10,695 nt of DNA from an uncultured Porphyromonadaceae bacterium. Its GTDB lineage: Bacteria > Bacteroidota > Bacteroidia > Bacteroidales > Muribaculaceae. How positions within the stretch are numbered: the first letter of the stretch is position 1; every line of letters starts with the position of its first letter. Below are positions 1 to 7,283 of the stretch, piece by piece. The notes below the pieces were generated by a model. That model ran no database searches. It worked only from the letters and a program-made list of their open reading frames with translations, and was not told the origin of the DNA. Both the position numbers and the translations under genes were made by a program. Location: contig CAJJOX010000064.1 in NCBI GenBank assembly GCA_905193485.1, positions 1-10,695 on the forward strand, written 5' to 3'.

Positions 1-383
1 GTACAGGTGCCGTCGGCATTCTGTCGGTTCGGGTCACTGCCGGTCGACTCGTGCAGATTGTAAAGACCACGTTCGATTCTCCCGTGGCACGGTGTTCGGC
101 TTTCGATATGGAAGCCCGGGTCAGCCGGGTGGCTTTGTGTGGCGGATCAGGAGCGTTTCTCATCTCCGATGCCATCCGTGCCGGCGCGCAGGCTTTCATC
201 ACTTCCGATACAAAATATCACGACTTCGTCGACAACGCCCGACGGCTTCTGATCATCGACATCGGACACCACGAAAGCGAAAACTGCACGAAAGATATTT
301 TTTATCATGTAATTAAAGAAAAATTTCCTAACTTTGCAGTCCGGTATTCCCAATTCGACGTCAACCCGATAATTTATTTGTAA
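1..383 (+). CDS. Nif3-like (DUF34/YbgI) metal-binding protein, C-terminal part
   Basis: The reading frame is open from base 3 to the stop at 381-383, and the N-terminal part lies beyond the left edge. The GTG at 51 is not a likely real start, because in-frame codons before it read TGAVGILSVRVTAG, which fits the family. About 126 residues are visible. C-terminal Nif3 hallmarks are present: a glycine-rich CGGSGAFL stretch, then GAQAFITSDTKYHDF, then DIGHHESE, whose His and Glu match the dinuclear metal ligands of this family, and a closing FDVNPIIYL like the usual NTNPI-Y end. Nif3/DUF34 proteins are toroidal hexamers binding two metal ions. They are often annotated as GTP cyclohydrolase 1 type 2, but their cellular reaction is poorly settled. 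The next gene starts 9 bases later on the same strand, so the two are probably co-transcribed. Confidence 0.93.
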   Translation, partial: TGAVGILSVRVTAGRLVQIVKTTFDSPVARCSAFDMEARVSRVALCGGSGAFLISDAIRAGAQAFITSDTKYHDFVDNARRLLIIDIGHHESENCTKDIFYHVIKEKFPNFAVRYSQFDVNPIIYL

Positions 384-392
384 TTTACATAT

Positions 393-1172
393 ATGGCTAC
401 AGCAGAAAAGAACAAAGCCGAACAGCCCCTGAGCGTTGAATCACGTCTGAAATCGCTATATGAGCTTCAGACAATTCTCTCGCAGATCGACCGTATCAAA
501 ACAGTGCGCGGAGAGCTTCCCCTCGAAGTCCGCGACCTCGAAGACCATATCGAAGGCCTGAACACCCGCCTCGGAAATTTCCGGCAGGAAATTGAAGAAC
601 TCCGCAAAAAGACTGTTGCCGAAAAAGAAAAGATTAACGAATCGCAGGCTAAGATCGCTACGTATAAAACACAGCTCGACAACGTGCGCAACAACCGCGA
701 ATTCGACCTCCTGTCAAAAGAAATCGAATTCCAGACTCTCGAAATCGAGCTTTGCGAAAAACATATCAACGAATACGCCCGCATTATCGACGCCAAGACA
801 GCCGATATAGCCGCAACCGAAGAAACACTCTCCGACCAGCAGCACATTCTCGGTGAAAAACGTGCCGAACTTGAAGAAATCGTTTCTGAAACGAAACAGG
901 ACGAAGAGCGCCTCCGCGAGCAGGCCAAAGCTCTTGAGCCAAAAGTCGACGCACGTACTCTCGCGGCATTCAAGCGCATCCGCAAGAATGCACGCAACGG
1001 CCTCGGCATCGTCTACATCCAGCGTAATGCATGTGGCGGTTGCTTCAACCGCATTCCGCCGCAGAAGCAGATGGAAATCAAGATGCACAAAAAAATCATC
1101 GTTTGCGAATATTGTGGCCGCATCATGATCGATCCACAACTCGCCGGCGTTGAAGACTCCAATCAGGCCTGA
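393..1172 (+). CDS. C4-type zinc-ribbon coiled-coil protein (CdsZ/FlgZ/CT398-like)
   Basis: The protein has 259 residues. About residues 15-185 are rich in Glu, Lys, Gln and Leu with heptad-like spacing, which predicts a long helical coiled-coil hairpin. The conserved-looking NNREFDLLSKEIE segment lies near residues 100-112. The C-terminus carries a zinc ribbon with two CxxC pairs, C214/C217 (NACGGCFN) and C238/C241 (VCEYCGRI). This architecture matches the zf-RING_7 (C4 zinc ribbon) family, whose structurally studied members include Helicobacter HP0958 and Chlamydia CT398. In those organisms the proteins act as adaptors for flagellar RNA/RpoN or type III secretion. No such partners are visible here, so the role in this organism is unknown; nucleic-acid or chaperone-type binding is a guess. 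It directly follows the Nif3-like gene, a pairing I recall as common in Bacteroidetes. The ATG at 393 is the first in frame after the upstream stop. Confidence 0.92.
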   Translation: MATAEKNKAEQPLSVESRLKSLYELQTILSQIDRIKTVRGELPLEVRDLEDHIEGLNTRLGNFRQEIEELRKKTVAEKEKINESQAKIATYKTQLDNVRNNREFDLLSKEIEFQTLEIELCEKHINEYARIIDAKTADIAATEETLSDQQHILGEKRAELEEIVSETKQDEERLREQAKALEPKVDARTLAAFKRIRKNARNGLGIVYIQRNACGGCFNRIPPQKQMEIKMHKKIIVCEYCGRIMIDPQLAGVEDSNQA

Positions 1173-1273
1173 GTCCATTCGGCATCGGCATTCTCCGGCA
1201 CTTCGGGGTTATGACCTCCTGGTTGTCATCCATCGGATAACGTAATCTCGCCGGCGAATTCACAACATATTAA

Positions 1274-1300
1274 AAATGCAAGGCATCTTTCCTTGCATTT
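1274..1300 (+). terminator. Stem-loop after the zinc-ribbon gene, upstream of tRNA-Gly
   Basis: A perfect 10-bp inverted repeat, AAATGCAAGG (1274-1283) and CCTTGCATTT (1291-1300), encloses a 7-base loop. It lies about 100 bases after the zinc-ribbon stop codon and ends 5 bases before the mature tRNA 5' end. The 3' arm ends in TTT with no longer T tract. It could be the terminator of the Nif3/zinc-ribbon pair or a processing structure in a longer tRNA precursor. No clear TAnnTTTG element separates it from the tRNA, which leaves read-through possible. Confidence 0.5.
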
Positions 1301-1305
1301 CACAG

Positions 1306-1381
1306 GCGGCAGTAGCTCAGTTGGTAGAGCATCAGCTTCCCAAGCTGAGGGTCGCGGGTTCGAGCCCCGTTTGCCGCTCCA
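1306..1381 (+). tRNA. tRNA-Gly (anticodon CCC), CCA end encoded
   Basis: A full cloverleaf can be folded by eye. The acceptor stem pairs 1306-1312 with 1371-1377 (one G-T at its base). The D arm is GCTC/GAGC. The anticodon stem TCAGC/GCTGA (1332-1336 and 1344-1348) holds the loop TTCCCAA, with anticodon CCC at 1339-1341. The T arm GCGGG/CCCGT encloses TTCGAGC. The discriminator at 1378 is T, as expected for bacterial tRNA-Gly, and CCA is encoded at 1379-1381. It reads GGG codons. Stem-loops flank it on both sides. Confidence 0.97.
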
Positions 1382-1435
1382 CAGCAAAACCGTTGAAAGC
1401 CAGTAGCTTCGTCTACTCTTCCAACGGTTTTGCTG
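1382..1435 (+). terminator. Long stem-loop directly after tRNA-Gly
   Basis: A perfect 14-bp inverted repeat runs from CAGCAAAACCGTTG (1382-1395) to CAACGGTTTTGCTG (1422-1435). The stem starts at the base after the encoded CCA. A second stem lies inside the loop, AGTAG (1402-1406) with CTACT (1413-1417). There is no T tract after the 3' arm; the only T run (TTTT) is within the arm. It probably ends the tRNA transcript or guides 3' processing. Being nearly symmetric, it could work on either strand. Confidence 0.5.
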
Positions 1436-1727
1436 CGCCAATATGTTAAACAACATATTCATCTCCCATGTATTTTAAGGCGATTTGACTAAATTTGCAC
1501 ACGGTCTTTCTCTGTTTCTCGTGATTCGTGAAACGGTTTCATTATCATAAAAGCTATCCTTTTTTCATGAAATAATAAGAATGATTTCGTTATTGAAAAC
1601 TTCGTATATAGTCTGTAATGAGAAATGAGAGTTAGGCAACTTATAACGGCTAGTCACAGCTTGGAAATTGACTAAGTAAAGGATTAAAAGATGGGATGAC
1701 ATAATAAAACAAATAAAATCATTTGAA
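1436..1727. other. AT-rich leader region before the 266-residue membrane protein gene
   Basis: About 290 bases without a convincing gene. Base composition shifts here from mixed to clearly AT-rich and stays so to about 3000. It holds a candidate promoter element at 1490-1497, a 10-bp palindrome TTTCATGAAA at 1563-1572, and a spaced inverted repeat TAGTCA (1651-1656) / TGACTA (1669-1674). The palindromes are short enough to be chance in AT-rich DNA. No tRNA 3'-end duplicate (attachment-site repeat) was seen. Confidence 0.5.
1490..1497 (+). promoter_or_regulatory. Candidate Bacteroidetes -7 element (TAAATTTG)
   Basis: TAAATTTG is a perfect match to the Bacteroidetes sigma-ABfr -7 consensus TAnnTTTG. 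No clean TTTG -33 element lies at the usual distance; the stretch around 1469-1477 is merely T-rich. If used, it would give the 266-residue gene a leader of more than 200 bases. In AT-rich DNA an 8-base match can be chance. Confidence 0.35.
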
Positions 1728-2528
1728 ATGAAGCAAGACGACATGAAGGTACTTCAAAAAGTTACCAAACACTCACATCCAATCATGTGGGTCGCCATTG
1801 GTATAGCGTATGGAATAATTTTGTTGATTAGCTTTCTTGTAGCTACACATCTTAAAGTTTACAAAACAGGGGAAATGGGCCTTGAAGCTTTTTTAGGCAT
1901 TATGGGAACGTTTATAGCGATTTGTGCTGCTATTATGGTTGCAGCACAGATTTATGCCATATATAATCGTATTCAAGTCGAAAAAGAATATGATGAGAAA
2001 TTAAATGAAGTAAAATGCTGGTTTTCCGAGATTAAAGGACAATATGACAGTGACCTGACAAAGATGTTCAAAGCCACGGAAAAATTGAATGTATTAAAGT
2101 ACCATATAAATGAAGCTATGGGGGGCGTTCATTATTCTGAAGGTAAAAAACTTGAAGGTATAGTTGATGTCATGGAGAATGTTTATATATTTACAAGTAA
2201 TGAAACTATGTTTTTAGACTATTTTAATAATTCCACTGAGCGAATTAGTGCTGCTCCATATTTCATTGCTAAAAATATGAAAGAATATGCATCTGACATT
2301 ATGGTTATAAAAGGAAACACACAAGGTCTGAAACGTATATTAAACCGTTGGAATAAGCGTTATTCTCAGTTGAATAACGATTTGTTGACTGTTCACTTAA
2401 TAATTGAAGATCTGATCAGGTTAAATACAATCTTTAACAAGGTTATGAAAGGTTTAATAGAAACAAAAGGACATTACTCAATGGAACGGGATGATTACAT
2501 GGCGCTATGTTCCATGGCATCTGACTGA
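1728..2528 (+). CDS. Hypothetical membrane protein, two N-terminal TM helices and a helical cytoplasmic domain
   Basis: I do not recognise this 266-residue protein. Two strongly hydrophobic segments, about residues 19-40 (MWVAIGIAYGIILLISFLVA) and 52-77 (around FLGIMGTFIAICAAIMVAAQI), form a helical hairpin. A basic/acidic region rich in Lys and Glu follows (residues 80-125), then a long, probably all-helical domain to the end. There is no signal peptide, cysteine motif or recognisable catalytic motif. The codons are much more A/T-rich at third positions than those of the flanking genes, consistent with horizontal acquisition. It stands alone in an AT-rich stretch next to a tRNA, with no partner gene. 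The ATG at 1728 is the first in frame and no Shine-Dalgarno is seen, as usual in this phylum. Its length and steady frame make it very likely a real gene. Confidence 0.8.
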   Translation: MKQDDMKVLQKVTKHSHPIMWVAIGIAYGIILLISFLVATHLKVYKTGEMGLEAFLGIMGTFIAICAAIMVAAQIYAIYNRIQVEKEYDEKLNEVKCWFSEIKGQYDSDLTKMFKATEKLNVLKYHINEAMGGVHYSEGKKLEGIVDVMENVYIFTSNETMFLDYFNNSTERISAAPYFIAKNMKEYASDIMVIKGNTQGLKRILNRWNKRYSQLNNDLLTVHLIIEDLIRLNTIFNKVMKGLIETKGHYSMERDDYMALCSMASD

Positions 2529-3007
2529 TGAAAGAAAAGGATCTGGGAAAATGTAGTCTATATTCGATACCATGGAGCCCGATCAAAAAAGGACCTCTTA
2601 TTACTCCCAATTTGACGCGCAGAAGCCACGGATATTGATATCTGCCGTCTTGTCAATACGCTTATCCGAGAAGAGGGTCATGCAATGGAGATGCTATTAT
2701 TCGGAACTCGCCGGTTGCCGCAAATCTTCTCTCTGTCATCCCATTGTTCAAAAAGTGTTTTGAAATGCTTACGCAGCTACACTTCTGATGTGATTTTCTC
2801 ACAGTTGAATGATCAGACGCCGGCATATTTGTGATATAGCTATGGGGGTATCTTCTTTTAGTTTGGTCTGCCGCGGTTGGCTGATTGTCACTGTGGGGTG
2901 AGGGTTTTATGATGCGATTTCAACAATTGGTGAATTTCGGTGTAACTAATGGACATATTTCGCGTCATATATATAAACATGTAATATATTAATTAATTAT
3001 TAACGTT
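2529..3007. other. Gene-poor stretch, probably decayed sequence
   Basis: About 480 bases with no gene I can defend. The longest plus-strand frame runs open from 2616 to its stop at 2832-2834 and has a possible ATG at 2685 giving about 49 residues (starting MEMLLFGTRRLPQIF). Another frame gives 63 codons at 2572-2763, and the minus strand has a 54-codon frame over the same bases. Three overlapping short frames with no family resemblance look like remnants or chance. The last 60 bases before 3008 are extremely AT-rich (TATATATAAAC, AATATATTAATTAATTATTAA) and may hold the promoter for the next genes, but no perfect TAnnTTTG is present. Confidence 0.5.
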
Positions 3008-3148
3008 ATGAAAATGTCATTCATCGCTTTTCTACCGATAGCTGCCGGGATTATCGGGGGCGTTATCGGCGGAAGGTTTTATAAGCGATACAAACAAAGG
3101 GAGAGAATGAACAAAAAGGCGGATGCTAAAAGTCAAGACAATGAATAG
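3008..3148 (+). CDS. Small single-pass membrane protein, 46 residues
   Basis: The frame runs from ATG (3008) to TAG (3146-3148) and overlaps the preferred peptidase start at 3141 by 8 bases. The peptide begins with about 20 hydrophobic, glycine-rich residues (FIAFLPIAAGIIGGVIGG), then a highly basic stretch (RFYKRYKQRERMNKKAD) and a short charged tail. This predicts one TM helix with a cytoplasmic positive tail. The GxxGGxxGG pattern suits helix packing. The overlap suggests translational coupling with the S41 peptidase. No family is recognised, and the alternative is that this is an untranslated leader. The coding interpretation is favoured by the amphipathic layout and by the overlap. Confidence 0.55.
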   Translation: MKMSFIAFLPIAAGIIGGVIGGRFYKRYKQRERMNKKADAKSQDNE

Positions 3149-4439
3149 AATTTTGAGTTGTGTCGTGATGCTGACCCTGGCCGTTGCTCATTTGAATGCG
3201 GCAAATCGGTTGACACCCGTCCAGAAAGCAGCAATCGTTACAAAATTTGGCACAGAGGTCAAGTATAATTTTGCGCATTTAGACAAAGTGCAGTGTGACT
3301 GGGACAGCCTTTATATGGCGCGTATGCCTCAAATCGTGGAAACACCGACCGACGAGGCTTTTCTTGACAGCCTGAAACTTCTGTGCGCCGCTCTCAGGGA
3401 CGGACACACGGGTGTATGGTGTAATACACCCGCTGTCAGAGATTGGACGCTCCCATTCTTCACAAAAAGATTCGGCAACCGCGTTTTTGTAACAGATGTC
3501 ATTACTGATAAAATGATAGCGGCAGGATTAAGGCCGGGCACCGAGATACTCGAAATGGACGGTATTCCGGTAATTGAATACGGCGAAAAACACGTTATTC
3601 CATATTTTCCTTCCTCTACTCCCCAATGGTCGCAGTCTGCCGCTTTCTTCGGCGGTCAGTTGACGAATGGCCCTGCTGATAAATCGGTGAAAGTCAAATT
3701 TAGAAACGCTCCTGACACTGTTTTCACTCTGAACGTGGAGCGTGATATGAATTGGCAATACAATCCGTATGACAAACGGGTTATCTCACACAAAAAATTA
3801 CCCGGTAATGTCGGTTATATTAAAATACCCTCTTTCCAGCAAGGGCTGTTCGATTACGAAAAATTTGCGGAGGTTTTTGATTCGCTTGAGAATGTATCGT
3901 CGTTAGTGATAGATATTCGTGATAACGGAGGCGGAAACTCTACCTATGGCGATTTTATTCTTCGACTTATTTGCCCTGATACAATCCCGGCTCTCGAATG
4001 GTCATCACCCAAATATATCCCCGTGATGAAAGCATGGGGCAAAACCGTGAAACCATATATCGAGAAAGGAAATCCTCTTATTCCATTCTCGGCTCAACAC
4101 GCAGAAATTCCCAAATTTGAAATTCCCGTGGTACTTCTGGTAAACGGCAATACATTCTCCGCGTCAGAAGATTTTGCAGCTACGTTTAGAGCGGCCAAAC
4201 GAGGCAAAATTATCGGCACTCCGACAGGCGGAAGCACCGGTCAGCCTATTATGATTGATCTCGGTTTTGGCTATATGGCAAGAATATGCGCCCGAGATGA
4301 ATGGCTTCCCGACGGCACCGAGTTTATCGGAATCGGTATAGTCCCCGATATTATTGTAGAAGAAACCGCCGACATTTTCAACGGCAAGGATGTCGTGCTT
4401 GACAAAGCGCTTGAAGCGCTCTCTGTCAACCTGAAATAA
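3141..4439 (+). CDS. Exported S41-family peptidase (tricorn/C-terminal-processing-like)
   Basis: From ATG 3141 the protein has 432 residues. It starts with a good signal peptide (MNRILSCVVMLTLAVAHLNA), so it acts outside the cytoplasm. The in-frame ATG at 3123 would add six residues before the signal and is less likely. S41 features in order: RDGHTG near residue 89, a PDZ-like segment around 125-155 (AAGLRPGTEILEMDGIPV), IDIRDNGGGNS at 257-267, NGNTFSASEDF with the expected nucleophile S340 and nearby E343, and GTPTGGSTGQP just after. A Lys 25 residues after the Ser, as in E. coli Tsp (S452/K477), is absent; that position is Ser here. This favours the tricorn-like branch, where a conserved His such as H89 may take part. 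Substrate unknown. It stands at the end of its transcript, convergent with the calcium ATPase. Confidence 0.9.
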   Translation: MNRILSCVVMLTLAVAHLNAANRLTPVQKAAIVTKFGTEVKYNFAHLDKVQCDWDSLYMARMPQIVETPTDEAFLDSLKLLCAALRDGHTGVWCNTPAVRDWTLPFFTKRFGNRVFVTDVITDKMIAAGLRPGTEILEMDGIPVIEYGEKHVIPYFPSSTPQWSQSAAFFGGQLTNGPADKSVKVKFRNAPDTVFTLNVERDMNWQYNPYDKRVISHKKLPGNVGYIKIPSFQQGLFDYEKFAEVFDSLENVSSLVIDIRDNGGGNSTYGDFILRLICPDTIPALEWSSPKYIPVMKAWGKTVKPYIEKGNPLIPFSAQHAEIPKFEIPVVLLVNGNTFSASEDFAATFRAAKRGKIIGTPTGGSTGQPIMIDLGFGYMARICARDEWLPDGTEFIGIGIVPDIIVEETADIFNGKDVVLDKALEALSVNLK

Positions 4440-4507
4440 GAGATGTCTTATCGGCCGTTTATGTCGGCGATGCCTGAAATGGACATGCGTAGCAGTCTGA
4501 ATGGAGT

Positions 4508-4531
4508 CCCGACAGGCATCGGACTGTCGGG
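4508..4531. terminator. Stem-loop between convergent genes
   Basis: A perfect inverted repeat, CCCGACAG (4508-4515) and CTGTCGGG (4524-4531), encloses an 8-base loop. It lies 68 bases after the peptidase stop and 36 bases after the stop of the opposing calcium ATPase gene. No T tract is present on either side. It is placed where a bidirectional terminator would be expected, but the type is uncertain. Confidence 0.45.
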
Positions 4532-4566
4532 GCAGTCCGGATTTATGGACGTGATCGCTCAGGCAG

Positions 4567-7224
4567 TCAATGTTTGCGGTTGAGGGCGCGGAGTGCTTCT
4601 CCGACCCAGAGCACAAACGAAGTGGAAGCAATGATAATCAGCCAGTCGTAAAAGTGTAGAGGGGTCACGTTGAACAACCCGTTGCCAAACTCGACGATCA
4701 ATACCTGTCCGACAAAGATTATCGCCGCGATGAACAGAAAGCCGCGGCATCCTTTGAAATGCAGCGCCGAACGTCCGGTGGCGAAGGCTCGGGCGTTGAA
4801 CATGTTCCAGAACTGCAGGAACACGAATATAGTGAAGAATAGCGACAGTTCATAAGGCGTCATGCCCGTGTTCGCCCCGACAGGAATGCGGCCGATCTCG
4901 GTCAGCGATGTCAGTGACGTGCAGTCAAAGTAATAAAGCAGACACATGAGCAACGCGAAGAAGGTGATCCCTGTGCCGATAATCATCCGCCACATGGCGC
5001 CGTTGATGATGAATGCGTTTCGCCGGCGCGGTTTTTCCCGCATCACCGACTGCGACGGAGGCAGCGACGCGAGCGCCATGGCTGCAAATGTATCCATGAT
5101 CAGATTCACCCAAAGCATCTGGGTGACAGTCAGCGGCGACTGCATGCCCATAAATGAGCCGCAGAGCACGATCAGACAGGCCGCTAAGTTGACAATGGTC
5201 TGAAACAATATGAATCTGCGTATGTTGAGATATAGCGAGCGTCCCCACATCACGGCCCGGCCTATTGAGGTAAACGAATTGTCGATGATAGTGATGTCGG
5301 ATGCTTCTTTGGCCACCGATGTGCCGTCGCCCATCGAAAGCCCGACATGGGCGGCTTTCAGCGCGGGGGCGTCATTGGTGCCGTCGCCGGTAACGGCTAC
5401 AACCTCTCCCGCTTTTTGCAATGCCTCGACCAGACGCTTCTTATCCATCGGACGAGCGCGTGCTATGATCTTTATTTCGGCCACACGTTCGGCAAGTTCT
5501 TTGTCGGTCAAAGCGGCAAAATCAGTGCCGGTTATGATGTTGCGTTCGCCGTCGGTGCTGTCGTTCCACAGACCGATCTGTCGCCCGATCTCCTTTGCCG
5601 TGCCTGGGGTGTCGCCCGTCACAATTTTGATCTTTATCCCGGCTCCGGTCACTTCGGCCACAGCATCAGGCACGTCGGCGCGCACAGGATCGGAGATGGC
5701 AGCGATGCCAAGGAATGTCAGGTCATGGCGCGTGAGCTTTCCGTCGGCAATGCAGCTTTCGCCTTCCTCAAGCCTGCGGTATGCGAAACCGAGCGTGCGC
5801 ATGGCTTGACTCTGATAGACAAGCAGTTGGGCGTCGACTTCCTCTTTCGTCACGCCTGATGTATCGCCGCACATCCCGAACACGATCTCGGGAGCGCCTT
5901 TGACATAGAGCACCGTGCCGCCGCATGATGAGCGCACCACAGTTGCCATATATTTTCTCTCGGTCGAGAACGGCAGTTCTTCCGTCACTTCAGCTTTCCG
6001 GCGTATGTCGGCATAGTCGACGCCTTGCTGTTGCAGCCAAAGCAGTAACGCGCCTTCTGTCGGATTGCCAAGCACCTCAGGCTTGTCGCCCGAAAGATCG
6101 AGCTGGGCTGTGGAGTTGACGGCAATTCCTTCATAGATGATTTCCGTTGATGGGTGCCCAAAAAAATCGGCGCGGGCCACCTGCATGCGGTTTTGTGTCA
6201 GTGTGCCTGTCTTGTCGGTGCATATCACGGTGGTGGCTCCCATCGTTTCACACGCATGCAACCCCCGCACTAAATTGTTGGTCTTTAGCATCCGGCGCAT
6301 GGAATAGGCCAGCGATAGCGTCACAGCCATCGGAAGGCCCTCCGGCACAGCCACAACCACCAGCGTCACGGCGATCATCACCGTCTGTAGCAGATAAGCC
6401 ATGAAGCTGATCCAGTCAAATGCGTCGACGTTGACAAAATACATCGTGACGCGACCGGCGACAATTGCTGCCGCAATTATATACGACAGCTTGGCGATCA
6501 GTTTTCCCAGCCGGTCGAGCTGTTCGTTGAGCGGTGTCTTCACTCCGTCGTCAATCTGAGCCGCCGTAAACACCTTGCCGTTTTCCGTGGCGTCGCCCAC
6601 CGCTGTCACACGCATCACTCCATGACCTTCCATCACCTTTGTGCCGCGCATGGCATGGTCCGACGGGAATGTCGCGTCCGGGTCCTGCTGAGTCGGATCG
6701 GTCGTTTTATGGCATATCGGTTCGCCCGTCAGTGTCGATTCGTCGATGTTGAGTGAGGTCGCTTCAAGCAGCTCGCCGTCGGCTGGCACTTCGTCACCCG
6801 TATTCAGAAACACTATGTCGCTCGTTACGATATCTTTTTTTGCCACTTGCGTGATCCGGCCGTTACGCACCACCTGCACCGGCTCATCGTCGTTGACGCG
6901 GTTGAGCACCGCAAATTCGCGGTCGGCTTTCATCTCAAACAGAAATGCCATTCCGGTGGCGAGAAGTATGGCGACAAATATGCCGATCGGCTCGAAAAAT
7001 ACCGTAGATCCCTCTTCAAGCATCCAATATTCGTAGCATGAGATCCCCACCGACAGCGTTCCGGCTATCAGCAGGATGATGATGAGCGGATCACTGAATT
7101 TATGCAGAAACAGCTTCCATAGCGGCTCCTTGACCGGAGGGGTGAGCAGATTGTCACCATGAATGCGACGGCTTTCCGCCACTTCGGCGTCGGTAAGACC
7201 GCGGTATTGTTTTTTTTCAGGCAT
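4567..7224 (-). CDS. Calcium-translocating P-type ATPase, PMCA type
   Basis: This 885-residue inner-membrane pump uses ATP to export Ca2+. Domains are complete: N-terminal cation-ATPase segment (about 5-45), M1/M2 (43-62 and 78-97), actuator domain with DESTLTGEP at 161-169, M3/M4 (245-310) with the ion-binding VPEGLP at 293-298, phosphorylation site DKTGTLT with D337, nucleotide-binding KGAPE at 442-446, IVTGD near 534-538, hinge TGDGTNDAP at 612-620, and M5-M10 at 670-880. M6 contains NLIMDTFAAMALA (707-719), whose Asn and Asp are Ca2+ ligands in plasma-membrane Ca2+-ATPases; this supports Ca2+ over H+, Na+ or Mg2+. There is no calmodulin-binding tail, as usual in bacteria. The gene lies 59 bases downstream of lysR on the same strand with no perfect -7 element between, so it may be read through from upstream. 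Confidence 0.95.
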   Translation of the reverse strand: MPEKKQYRGLTDAEVAESRRIHGDNLLTPPVKEPLWKLFLHKFSDPLIIILLIAGTLSVGISCYEYWMLEEGSTVFFEPIGIFVAILLATGMAFLFEMKADREFAVLNRVNDDEPVQVVRNGRITQVAKKDIVTSDIVFLNTGDEVPADGELLEATSLNIDESTLTGEPICHKTTDPTQQDPDATFPSDHAMRGTKVMEGHGVMRVTAVGDATENGKVFTAAQIDDGVKTPLNEQLDRLGKLIAKLSYIIAAAIVAGRVTMYFVNVDAFDWISFMAYLLQTVMIAVTLVVVAVPEGLPMAVTLSLAYSMRRMLKTNNLVRGLHACETMGATTVICTDKTGTLTQNRMQVARADFFGHPSTEIIYEGIAVNSTAQLDLSGDKPEVLGNPTEGALLLWLQQQGVDYADIRRKAEVTEELPFSTERKYMATVVRSSCGGTVLYVKGAPEIVFGMCGDTSGVTKEEVDAQLLVYQSQAMRTLGFAYRRLEEGESCIADGKLTRHDLTFLGIAAISDPVRADVPDAVAEVTGAGIKIKIVTGDTPGTAKEIGRQIGLWNDSTDGERNIITGTDFAALTDKELAERVAEIKIIARARPMDKKRLVEALQKAGEVVAVTGDGTNDAPALKAAHVGLSMGDGTSVAKEASDITIIDNSFTSIGRAVMWGRSLYLNIRRFILFQTIVNLAACLIVLCGSFMGMQSPLTVTQMLWVNLIMDTFAAMALASLPPSQSVMREKPRRRNAFIINGAMWRMIIGTGITFFALLMCLLYYFDCTSLTSLTEIGRIPVGANTGMTPYELSLFFTIFVFLQFWNMFNARAFATGRSALHFKGCRGFLFIAAIIFVGQVLIVEFGNGLFNVTPLHFYDWLIIIASTSFVLWVGEALRALNRKH

Positions 7225-7283
7225 ATATTCTTGTTCTTAATTATCGGTTATTCTATCGTTTTTAGTTTCAGACGGCTGTATTG

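Noticed and set aside
467..1009. A 180-codon minus-strand frame opposite the zinc-ribbon gene
   Set aside because: It is rich in Ser and Arg, as expected from reading Glu/Lys-rich coiled-coil codons in reverse. The plus-strand gene has clear motifs.
1226..1462. A 78-codon minus-strand frame across the tRNA-Gly gene, containing GSNPRPSAWEADALPTELLPP
   Set aside because: This is the antisense of a tRNA-Gly gene plus its flanking hairpins, a well-known kind of false protein in databases. It has no independent support.
2572..2763. A 63-codon plus-strand frame after the 266-residue gene
   Set aside because: No family resemblance, and other frames over the same bases are equally open, so none can be called coding with confidence.
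1306..3007. An integrative element attached at tRNA-Gly
   Set aside because: No integrase gene and no direct repeat of the tRNA 3' end were found downstream; only composition and position hint at acquisition.
4164..4631. A 155-codon minus-strand frame spanning the peptidase end and the intergenic hairpin
   Set aside because: It overlaps two well-supported genes and shows no domain-like pattern; judged an antisense shadow.
5210..5859. Long plus-strand frames (199 and 170 codons) inside the calcium ATPase gene
   Set aside because: They lie wholly antisense to an intact P-type ATPase with all motifs, and their composition (Ser/Ala/Pro-rich) is typical of shadow frames in GC-rich codons.
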